DNA of 64,000 nucleotides, from positions 8,514,132 through 8,578,131 of the forward strand of contig NW_004454173.1 in assembly GCF_000283155.1 (NCBI RefSeq), read 5' to 3'. The position numbers and the translations under genes are program-made. Numbering within the stretch: position 1 is the first letter of the stretch; each line of letters starts with the position of its first letter. The DNA comes from Ceratotherium simum simum (taxonomy: Eukaryota > Chordata > Mammalia > Perissodactyla > Rhinocerotidae). A model generated the notes under the pieces. That model searched no databases, was not told where the DNA came from, and saw only the letters and a program-made list of their open reading frames with translations. Of this stretch, positions 35,349-44,410 are shown in pieces.

Positions 35349-37569
35349 GTGAGATGCTGGGGTGCCGGGCACCCACTTCTTCATGAGAACAGCATGCCGC
35401 GAGCTTTCGGAATTCTATAGGTTCAGGATCTGACCTTGGACTGATGGTTTCAGATCCTTTGTAAATTAACATCTTAGTGGTTCTGTATTTATGTGTCCCT
35501 TGTCAGGCATGTAAAGGGAGCTACATCTGATCCACAGATTTCCGAACCGTAGAATATCAAGTCAGTTGTTAAATTCAGTGTTGTAGCTAGCTGGCCATCA
35601 TCTATTTAGTGCTGAGTACAGACTAGTCACTGTGTATTTTAATAGGTATTTGAAAGAGGAAAAAATGGGATCTTGGTCAGATAGGGAGGATGGTAGGAGG
35701 TGAGATGGCCAAAAGAGAAGCTTGAGTTATGAGTAAGAACTGGCAGGAGGGAGAGTCTGATGACCTCACCAGAAATAAGCAGGAACTGAGTTGTGAAAGT
35801 GTAACTCAAGCTGCCCTGGTCTTCTTGAGGGGTACTGTGATAGAGGTCGGAGGGGTCGGTGGGGTGAAGGACACTTAGGCTTTGGCCGTGGCCTTGTCCT
35901 TCACTAACTGTGCCCAGTGGAGCCCCAGTTTGGAGCTTTTGCCACAGCAAAGGGTCTGGCGGTGATTGCCGATCCCTTGTCCTCTTAGGGATTGGGGAGC
36001 TCTGGGCCTTGAGTCACCTCCCGCTGAACGTTGCTGTAACATTCTGGCTGGGGTTAGTCATGGGGTACACTGTCCCCTGTTGGAATACATGGAAATTTCA
36101 TCCTGAAGCTTTAGACATATCCCGAGTCACCGGGGGGAGGCAGGGTTGCTGTCAGTGCAACTGGACAGCTTTCATTGACAGCCTGGACTCGCCAAGTCTG
36201 CTTCTGTCAACAAAAAGGGACAGTCCCTTGTTTTTAAGAAGGCAAATTCTTTTATCTCTCTCGAGCACCACTTAATCATTCTTTTTTCATATAACCAAAA
36301 CGACAGCCAGTTCATGTACAGCTTTGGTTCAGCTGCTTGATCATAAGCTGATGGTCTCGCTGGGGGTGGGTTTCCAGCCTGAAAATCATTTCTGCTCTTG
36401 TAGAGTCGTTGCTGACATGCAGAGCCATGCGTGGGGGTCATCTGCATTGTTCTTATCCCTGGCGGCCCCCAAGGTAGCACGTCTGCAATGATCTGGCTCC
36501 TATAATTTTTGCTTTTATGTCACTTGGTGGTTTTGAAAGGCCATTTTCAAAGTAGGCTTATGTATCTCCATACCAGCTTTCCTGAGAGAGGTGGATTTCC
36601 CATGAAGCAATGAAGCTTAAGCCAAGGGCCCCTCCCTTGCAAGGCCACCTTCCAGAGTTCTCCACTTGATTGGGTATTCTTTGTCTTAAAGAGGGCACCC
36701 TACATTACGTAAATTCAGGCCCCATGAAACCTGGATCTGTGCATGCTTCCAAAGACGGATTGATACTCCACAAACAGGAATTCGTTGCTTGCTGCTTCAG
36801 TTCTGCCTCCCGTCAGCAAGGCCGGTGTAAGGAAAGTGTATCAGAACTTGCTCACTGCTGATTAAACCTCAGGTCCTACATCGTCCCAGGTCAGCTTCTT
36901 GTGCACCAGACGCTGTGCTTGCTTCACTCTCCTCTTCCAACTGCCATTTACTTTGACCTTTAAAAAGGTTGCTTTTTTCCCCCCATGAAGCGGTTAGAAC
37001 CACAGGCTGCACCGAGAACCACAGCCCCACAGGATGCTGTGCTCTGTGCTGCGAGGGCTGCCCAACCACAACAATACTCAGAAGGAAAGCTTCACTTAGA
37101 GGCTGTGCTCCCAGAAACACTGTTTCCATCCTGTTTGAGCATCAGTCTCTATGTAGCATTTAGGTGCCGCCTTTTATTGAGAGAGCGAAGGAAAAGCATG
37201 AAGTCCCTTGGCGCCATTCCTTGTTATTCCACTGACTGTGGACTGTCGCTGCGATGAGCATTTTGATCTCTATGTTGAATCATGCTATTAAATTGGCAGG
37301 AGCCGTTACAGATGATTGAGAGGAATGTCTTTCATCAAGTCACGGAGAAAAAAATGTAGTTGAAATTTATTATTCTTGGGTCTGCCAGGGTTTCTGCTTC
37401 TGCGCAAAACAGAAATAGATAAAATGTCAGAGATTGTCACGAGTGTAAGTTAAATTTTATGAGAAGATGGCTTGTTCAGCCTGTTCGATTCCTCTGTCAT
37501 AATCTTCCAGGTTATTAAAGTTCTCTTTCGCAGCACATGTTGACTTGACTCCTCTCCTCTCCCATCCAG
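35349..37569 (+). other. PRKCH: PRKCH intron D-E
   Basis: A 2221-bp intron with donor gtgaga and acceptor cccatccag. I identified no SINE or LINE with confidence, making this the cleanest intron here. The ORFs at 35910-36275, 36172-36480, 36869-37129 and 36985-37257 have no recognisable domain and are on both strands, so I treat them as chance. Confidence 0.9.
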
Positions 37570-37697
37570 TCTGTAAAATGAATGTGCACATCAGATGCCA
37601 GGCGAATGTGGCTCCTAACTGTGGGGTGAACGCGGCAGAGCTCGCCAAGACTCTGGCTGGGATGGGCCTCCAACCCGGAAATATTTCTCCAACCTCG
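37570..37697 (+). CDS. PRKCH: PRKCH exon E: end of C1B and start of hinge
   Basis: A 128-bp exon: two bases completing Ile, then 42 codons (CKMNVHIRCQANVAPNCGVN, then AAELAKTLAGMGLQPGNISP and TS). The HIRCQ and NC residues complete the C1B zinc ligands, and the rest is the hinge between regulatory and catalytic halves. Acceptor cccatccag ends at 37569 and donor gtgaga starts at 37698. It ends in phase 0. Relative to the human sequence I recall, there is one change, Ala for Val in GVNAVELAK. Confidence 0.97.
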
Positions 37698-37828
37698 GTG
37701 AGACTTTGCTTTTTTCAAGTATTGTCATTTAGAAGTTGTTCAGATGTGGTCAGCCCGAATGAGCGCATGTGGCATACTCAAAGTTCTTGATCTCAGCCAA
37801 CATAATAAACAGATTTATTGCATTTTTT

Positions 37829-38077
37829 TTTTTTTTTTTTGGTGAGGAAGATTAGACGTGAACTAATATCTGTTACCAATCCTCCACTTTTTGCTGAGGA
37901 ATATTGGCCCTGAGCTAACATCCGTGCCCGTCTTTCTCCACTTTATATGTGGGATGCCTGCCACAGCATGGCTTGATAAGCGGTGCCTAGGTCCGCACTC
38001 AGGATCTGAACCTGCAAATCCCAGGCCGCCAAAGCGGAGCCCATGAACTTAACCACTATACCAACCAGGCCGGCCCC
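37829..38077 (-). mobile_element. ERE SINE, antisense
   Basis: It starts with a T run (17 or more T) and 'ggtgaggaagattagacgtg', and ends with 'cttaaccactataccaacca' and 'ggccggccc'. A duplication (cagatttattgcattttt) is at 37810-37827 and 38078-38095. Divergence is higher than in the copy at 28264. It starts about 110 bp after the exon E donor. Confidence 0.94.
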
Positions 38078-38521
38078 CAGATTTATTGCATTTTTAAAAC
38101 GCATTTTGTTTCACAAATAAGATTCCGTTTACAATTATATGACAAGACATAATGAGCATACAGATATAGCAAGAAGCAGAAGAAGGATCTTTTTAAAAAA
38201 AATATCAGCTTCCTGTCAGTGTGGTCAGGTGAAAAGCCTGGAATCCAGAGGCCTGGGTTCTGCTCTTGGCTGGGGCCCCAGGAGTGCAGTTGAGAAGTAA
38301 CTATGGGCCTCCGCTGACCCCGCTCTGAAAGGGTTGAACTAGAAGATCTCTGAGCTTCTCCACAGCCCTGGCATCCAGCAGTTCTGCAGTTTTTGTTTAT
38401 GGATTGTGAATTTATCTCTCAAGTTCAGTGACAACAGGAGTTCTTTCCTCTGGGCTCTCCGGTGTGGGTGAAGTGGTGTCACTTGCCGTGGACATGTTTT
38501 GTCTTGCAACCTCTGTGAGTG

Positions 38522-38536
38522 ACCGCCACCTGCTGT
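38522..38536 (-). promoter_or_regulatory. CTCF-like motif
   Basis: On the minus strand: ACAGCAGGTGGCGGT, which fits 14 of 15 positions of the CTCF core consensus CCASYAGRKGGCRSY. It lies in unique-looking intron sequence. This is a motif match only, and occupancy is unknown. Confidence 0.45.
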
Positions 38537-39813
38537 CGTGTCGTCCATTAGAGCCGCAGTGGCTTCCCAGGCCCGTGTCCTATTGCTGCCTTCCTGGCCA
38601 GGGTCTGCTGAGAGCTGGGAAAGAGCCATGACTACGACTGTGATTTCTGAAAGGTGTAGCTTGATGTCTGGTTCAGGAAAATCCTAGACTTAACTGCTAA
38701 ATGTCTCTGGGTGCTTAGGAAGGAAAATGCAGTCGTTGTCAGATTCTTGGTTATCCGGAAAATGTCAGCACTAACCAGCCTGTCTCCTTTTTACTGAAAA
38801 GATGACTGGTAGATCAGACACTTGATTGACATTTCATGTCTTGATTTCAGGAAGGCTGTGGCAGAGTCCATCAACGTCTGTCTGTCTTGTGGATAGACAG
38901 TCAGGATGCTGATACCATGAGGGAGGTTTCTAATGCACAGGACAGCTGTGTCTGAAGAGCATAGATAAAAGATTTCAGCCTGCACAAGGGCTTCTCAGAT
39001 ACGATGGGAGTAAGATAGAGCATGTGGCACAACCTCTAGGAATGGGCAGTGCCACTTGTCATTTGTCATCTGAACCACATATCTTTAATATTATGATATT
39101 TAATAGTGGAAAAGCCAAAATTAACTGTTATTTGACAGTACAACATTAAAAAGAGAAGGAGAATCTTAAGTTTATCAAAAGAGAAGAATGGGTTAAAAAA
39201 AAATTGAGAAACACTGGCTTAGAGTTTTCTAGCCAGTGCCAGCCCAACCAGGGGAAGTATTTAAGTAGAGGAAGTGAAATTCAAGCTGGTAAAATTTTTC
39301 TGTCTTTGGAAAATTTATGATCAGAAATCTGGAGGAGAAACAATTGGATTTTTAAGGTGATCCCTTTTATATCTTGCTAGCACCGTTTTATTGGGTTGAG
39401 TAGGTAAAATCCTCATAGTTTCAGGCTGTTACATGGTTGTTTATTGCAAACTTTGCTTAGAAGGTGCCCCAGATAAGCTTTTTTTTAGCTAAATAGGTCA
39501 AAAGCTCCAGGATGTTAGACTTTTGATCTGTTGCTTAGTGGTGGCTTGTATTATCGATGTCCCAAGGGGGATGTCTGCAAGTCATCTTGCCTTTGGTGGC
39601 ACTGTCACTGTGACAGGGCTCGTGCCAGTGGGTTGGGGCTGGAGAGCCCACTGAGGAGGCCACACTGACTTCTGGTTCCGTGTGCTGAGACTGGAACTCT
39701 CATTGTGCCCGTGGTCAACCTGTCTAGAAGGCAAGTGGACTCTGTATCAGAAGTCTTCAAAATTAACACTTTGGCCCAAAGAATTCCATTTCTGGAAAGT
39801 TATCTTAAGAAAA

Positions 39814-39852
39814 AAGATGATGATGATGATGATGACGGTGACGACGATGACA
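39814..39852 (+). repeat. GAT/GAC trinucleotide repeat
   Basis: About a dozen GAT or GAC units, abutting a MIR. The associated ORF (39682-40047) contains its poly-Met translation and is not a gene. Confidence 0.85.
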
Positions 39853-39854
39853 AC

Positions 39855-40095
39855 ACAGCTCATGTTTATTGAAGGTGCCAGGCACATTCTAAGTGCTTTA
39901 TGTGCATTTTTTCATTTACTCCTGATAATAACTCATGTGGCAGGTGCTGTAATGCCCCGTTTGTTAGAAGAGGGGACTGAGGCACAGAGAGGATGGGTAG
40001 AGAACTTGCCCAGGGTCGCCAGGTTGGGCTGCACAGCTGTGATTTGAACCCAGGCTGTCTGCTTAAGAGCCTAGACTCTGAATCACCCTGCTTTG
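39855..40095 (-). mobile_element. MIR SINE, antisense
   Basis: 'gccaggcacattctaagtgc', 'ataataactcatgtggcagg', 'actgaggcacagagaggatg' and 'ttgaacccaggctgtctgct' give a nearly complete antisense MIR. Confidence 0.88.
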
Positions 40096-40595
40096 AAGAT
40101 TTGAATGGAAGTGCATTCACTGTGGTGTTAGTTATACTGGGGAAAATGGGAGATAACCTGTATTTCCACTAGCAGGGAAATTAGTGAATAAACTATGATA
40201 TATCCATAAAATGGAATATTGGACAGCACTTAAAACTCTTGTTCCTGAAGGATATTTAAAGATATGGAAAATACACATGACAAAATGTTAAATAAAAATG
40301 TGTGTTGTGAAACAATTTTATTATGTTTTTAAAAATCAATTAAGTGTGAAGACAGATGTGTGTATATGTATAATTGGTTTTGTGTTTTTTTGAGGGGGCT
40401 GGTGAGATTATATAGGTATTTTAAATTTTATCCTTCATACTTTTGTTCATTGTTCCAATTTTTATATTAATTTTTATTTCTCTTATATAATTTAAAATAC
40501 TGTAGAAATAATGTTGCTTCATTCATTCGTGTCCTAGTATGGAGTAGTACTCGATTCTCTGAGCAAAAGTGAAAACCGCTCTTTGTAGGAAGTGG

Positions 40596-40610
40596 ACACC
40601 AGGTGGCGCT
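40596..40610 (+). promoter_or_regulatory. CTCF-like motif
   Basis: ACACCAGGTGGCGCT matches 14 of 15 positions of the CTCF core consensus, including the central AGGTGGCGC. It is about 340 bp upstream of exon F and points downstream. Motif evidence only. Confidence 0.5.
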
Positions 40611-40947
40611 CTTGGAATCTGACCACCCCGTAGACAGGCACCCAAGAAACCCGCAGGACCCAACTCAGGCGTTTGTGTTTCTGTACACTCCCATTTGAAC
40701 ACAAACTGAAACTCGGTGGCTTAGATATATTTTAAAATGATTCTTTCCCAAATACACTAAGCACAGATCAGGAGCTGGTGCCGAGGTAGTTTTGGATGGC
40801 AGAACCTGACGGCATGTCAAGCTGGATTGATCTTTCCCCAGGTGTTGTACTGGGTACTGAGGCTGCAAGTAAGGTCTTCTCCATCCATAAACACTTCGTG
40901 CCCACACTGCGATTTCTGACTTGATGTATTCTTCCTCTTCTCTGTAG

Positions 40948-41091
40948 AAGCTTGTTTCCAGAACCACTCTAAGACGACAGGGAAAGGAGAGCATCAAAGA
41001 AGGAAATGACGTCAGGGTTAATTCTTCCAACCGACCTGGTATCGACAATTTTGAGTTCATCCGAGTGTTGGGGAAGGGGAGCTTCGGGAAG
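40948..41091 (+). CDS. PRKCH: PRKCH exon F: hinge and glycine-rich loop
   Basis: A 144-bp exon of 48 codons, phase 0 at both ends, with acceptor ttctctgtag (to 40947) and donor gtgagt at 41092. It encodes the variable hinge (KLVSRTTLRRQGKESIKEGN, then DVRVNSSNRPG) and the kinase start IDNFEFIRVLGKGSFGK. LGKGSFGK is the GxGxxG nucleotide-binding loop (human 361-368). The hinge differs from the human sequence I recall at several sites (Ser to Thr, Ser to Ile, Gly-Ile-Gly to Asp-Val-Arg, Leu to Pro), while the kinase part is unchanged. That is the usual pattern of relaxed hinge and constrained catalytic core. Confidence 0.97.
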
Positions 41092-41501
41092 GTGAGTCTT
41101 GGCTTTAACTGTTTGGGTTAAAATAAGCCCATTATGTGTATGTTGTTTGTGTGCATGTAGGTTGTTTGTGCATGTGTGTAGGTTGTTTGCATGTGCATGC
41201 AGGTTGTGCATGTATGTTGTTTGTGCACACACATGTTTGTGCATGTATGTTGTTTGTGCATGTATGTGTGCATGTTGTTTGTGCATGCACCTGTTTGTGC
41301 ATGTATGTGCATGTGTGCATGCATGTATGTGTGTTGTATGTGTGCGAGTGTTGTGTGTATGTTCATTGTGCATGTATGTTGCTTGTGTGTGCACACGCTC
41401 ACATTTCCCATGCGCCATTACTCCCCTTTCTGCCCCATGCATGCCCACACCCTGGGAAGCGCACGCGATCTCACACTCATGCTCCCCCTCCTGCTTTGTA
41501 G
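41092..41501 (+). other. PRKCH: PRKCH intron F-G (410 bp), mostly minisatellite
   Basis: A short intron bounded by gtgagt and tttgtag. About 65 percent of it is a TG-rich tandem repeat. ORFs of 161 and 181 aa on the two strands run through it, one overlapping exon G; their Cys/Val/His composition is a direct translation of the TGT/GTG/CAT repeat. Confidence 0.95.
41136..41400. repeat. TG-rich minisatellite (TGTTTGTGCATGTATG type)
   Basis: Imperfect reiteration of TTGTTTGTGCATGTA and shorter GCATGTGTGCATG units over about 265 bp. The units vary in length (roughly 12-18 bp) and alternate purine and pyrimidine along much of their length. It starts about 45 bp after the exon F donor and ends about 100 bp before exon G. 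Confidence 0.92.
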
Positions 41502-41717
<216 letters not shown>

Positions 41718-42184
41718 TAAGCAGTTGAGACAATAAGATGCTGCAGGTTTTGTAAAGTAGAGTATCAGAAACTCGTGGGAGATGAGCTCCCATGGTAGGG
41801 CCATGTGAAGGGACCAGGGACTTCTGATGACCTCTGGGAGACAGTTGAAGCCAGTGAACTAATGCTTCCTGTCCTGCTGTCCTGGAGAAGGGTCATTTTG
41901 AGGGCAGTGTGTCCTACGACTGAAAGGTCTTCATACATAAGTCTTCTCTCGCAGAGTGAAGGTTCCAGATGTCCAAGAGCAGAGTATGTGTCATGGGCTG
42001 CTTATCTGTGTGACTTTGGCCTTGGCTTGGCCCCTGAATGCTGGCCTGGTTCTGACCTGGGCGCAAGAGTTCAGACCAGAGAGGGCGCTGTGGTTTGTAA
42101 TGTCCCAGGCATTGCTCCTGGCCTCAGTCAGGGACTCTGTGCTTGATTCTGTGGACTGATCCTGGGAGTCGAGTCTGTCCACCC

Positions 42185-42640
42185 TGTGACAGGGTGCCAT
42201 TAGGAATGCTTTTGGCTGCAGTTAACAGAGTACCCAACCAACAGTGGTTTACACAATAAACAGAAAGGATGAGTTTAGTGCATTAGTACAAATGTTTTTC
42301 TTGAGAAGTCTGGCGGTAGCAATGTTAGGGTTTGATTAACTGCTCATTGACATTGGGCATCTCTTCCCCTTGGGGTCTCAAGTTGTTTGCCACAGCCCTA
42401 AACATCACACCTCACATGACAGCCTCCAAAGCAGGAAGGACAAAGGAGGCAAAGGAGGCAAAGAAGGCAAAGGCCTTCGTGGGCCACTCTCCTTTTATCA
42501 GAGGAGAAAAATCTTTCCCAGACTTGAGTCGCTGTTCACCCTTAGCTGCAGAGGAGGCTGGGAGAGCAAATATCTAGCCACGATACGCTGGTTTATCGTG
42601 ATTGGCTCCCACCAACCTTGACTCATCCCCTGGCACAGGG
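42185..42640. repeat. Ancient repeat, class unassigned, with 9-bp tandem
   Basis: 'tgcttttggctgcagttaac' and 'cagtggtttacacaataaac' open a dispersed mammalian repeat I recognise but cannot name. Inside it, AAAGGAGGC is repeated about 3.5 times (42442-42473). The overlapping Lys/Gly-rich ORFs merely translate the tandem. Confidence 0.45.
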
Positions 42641-42899
42641 TACTCCACTGCCCATTTCATATGGGGCTCAGAACTGGGCCTCTATTGTCAATGAAGAGGG
42701 AAGATGGCTCCTGAGAGGGCACCACGAGGGTGTGCCACAGATATTTCAGAATCTTCTCATTGTCAGAAGGCATTCTGGGAGAGTGGATAGGGCATCCCGC
42801 CTGGTCCAGGGATGCTGCAGTGCATTTCCAGGGCAAGTAACAGCTAAGCTGGGACCGCAGGGTGAATTAAAAGTAGTTAGGCAAAGAGAATGAAGGCGA

Positions 42900-43140
42900 A
42901 TATGCCAGATAGGATAACAGCAGATGCACAAGTCTAGCAGTGAGTGAGGGCACAAGTGAATAAAGCTCACCTGCATAAAGGATGAAGGGGGAGGAGAGGC
43001 TTGTGAGAACCAAGGCTGCAGAAGTGGGCCGGGCCGGGGCCAGGCCAAGAAGGGCCTTGTAGGCTGTGTTAAGGAGCTTTGATTTTAGTCCTAAGAACAA
43101 ATGGAAGACATTTAAGCAGAGGAATGACCTATCAGATTGC
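42900..43140 (+). repeat. Ancient dispersed repeat, class unassigned
   Basis: 'aagggccttgtaggctgtgt', 'aaggagctttgattttagtc' and 'gcagaggaatgacctatcag' belong to the same old consensus as 17850-18430, but an earlier part of it. Confidence 0.5.
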
Positions 43141-43424
43141 ATTTTTTAACTATATAAAAGCTAATTTTTTGCAATAGATAATGTGTCCTCTAAATATCTG
43201 TATCCTTTCTTTAAAAGAAGCTAGTTCCAACTGTAGCCTTTCAGAGAATTTTTTGCACATAAAAACATATGCACATTCCACGTATATGCATCCACATTTA
43301 TTTTTTTAAAACACAGATGGTAGTATACTTTGCCCACCATTCTACACCTTAATATTTTTTTAGGATAAAAATCAAAAATGGCTTTATTGAGGAAATAAAT
43401 ATCTCTAATGCATCTTGCAAAATT

Positions 43425-43690
43425 TACACATTTTTTTATTGGGGTATAATTGACATATAACATTATATTAGTTTCAGGTGTTCAACATAATGATTTGATA
43501 TTTACATATATTGTGAAATTATCATCACAATGTGAACGTCTGTCACCATACGTATTTACACAATTTTTTTTCTTGTTATGAGAACTTTTAAGATCTACTC
43601 TCTTATCAACTTTTAAATATGCAATACAGTATTATTAACTATAGTCACCATGCTGTACGTTACATCCCCATACACCTTATTTTTTTGAAA
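43425..43690 (-). mobile_element. Younger L1 3'-UTR fragment nested in older L1
   Basis: 'attggggtataattgacata', 'agtttcaggtgttcaacata', 'gagaacttttaagatctact' and 'gctgtacgttacatccccat' match the fragment at 357-665 and are less diverged. Confidence 0.85.
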
Positions 43691-43989
43691 AATGTAATAA
43701 AATATCTTGGAGATTGTTTCATATTTGTATACACCTAGCTGCCTCATTTTTGATGGCTGCATAGTATTCCATTTTAAGACCATGACACAATTTGTTTCCT
43801 ATTGCTGTATATTTAGGTTGTACCTGGAATTTTATTTCAATCAAAGTTGCAGTGAGTCCTCTTCTACTTTTATCTTTGTGTACTTGTGCTATTATTTCTA
43901 TATGCTACACTATTAGAGGTGGTGTTGCTTGGTCAGAGGTATCTGCATGTACAATTTGGACTGAGTCCAGTTGGCCTCCTCCTCCATAG

Positions 43990-44215
43990 TGGTTACAGAG
44001 AGCTAACACTATCACCTATATACCAGGCACTGTTCTGAGTGCTTTATGTGTAGTATCTCATTTAATCCTTACAGTAACCCTGTTAGCATCACTCCCGTTT
44101 TACAGATGGGGAAACCGAGGCACAAAGAAATTTAGTTTCCAGCTGGCAGAGGTTTTGATGCCAGGCAGTGTGACTGCAGAGCCCAGGCTCTTACCACTTG
44201 CTGCATTTCTAAATT
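43990..44215 (-). mobile_element. MIR SINE, antisense
   Basis: 'accaggcactgttctgagtg', 'gtatctcatttaatccttac', 'acagatggggaaaccgaggc' and 'gcccaggctcttaccacttg': antisense MIR over most of its length. Confidence 0.9.
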
Positions 44216-44410
44216 CATGCTTCCAAACCATGTGTGAGAAGGTCTGTTTCCTTCATACTCCCAGCATGGCATGCTGTCTTTCATTTTGATGATCAGAGAG
44301 ATTTAAAAACTGGTATCTTTGAAGTTCTAATTTTCATTTCTCTGACTGTGAGTGAGGCTGAGCATTTGCATATGTTTAGGAGTCACCTATGTTCAGATCT
44401 GTGTTGGGGA

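Larger units (their letters stand above)
39765..40500 (+). mobile_element. L1 3' fragment, sense, split by MIR
   Basis: 'gcccaaagaattccatttct' on the left and 'ataaactatgatatatccat', 'aaatggaatattggacagca', 'tttaaagatatggaaaatac' on the right read in order as an old L1 3' region. A MIR and a GAT repeat sit between (39814-40095). Confidence 0.65.
37698..40947 (+). other. PRKCH: PRKCH intron E-F
   Basis: A 3250-bp intron with donor gtgaga and acceptor ttctctgtag. It holds an antisense ERE, an L1 remnant split by a MIR with a GAT microsatellite, and two CTCF-like motifs. From about 38100 to 39760 there is no recognised repeat or exon. Confidence 0.9.
43230..44410 (-). mobile_element. Old L1, antisense, with nested L1 and MIR
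   Basis: Pieces at about 43255-43360 ('aacacagatggtagtatact'), 43690-43985 ('atatcttggagattgtttca', 'gctgcatagtattccatttt') and 44220-44410 ('tgagtgaggctgagcatttg') are consecutive parts of one antisense L1. A younger L1 3' end and a MIR separate them. Confidence 0.65.

Noticed and set aside
37519..37545. 'ctctttcgcagcacatgttgac', resembling the start of U6 snRNA
   Set aside because: Only about 12 bases agree and the rest of U6 is absent. It is the pyrimidine-rich region before the exon E acceptor.
42075..42089. GAGGGCGCT core resembling a CTCF site
   Set aside because: The upstream half of the motif mismatches at four positions, too weak without binding data.
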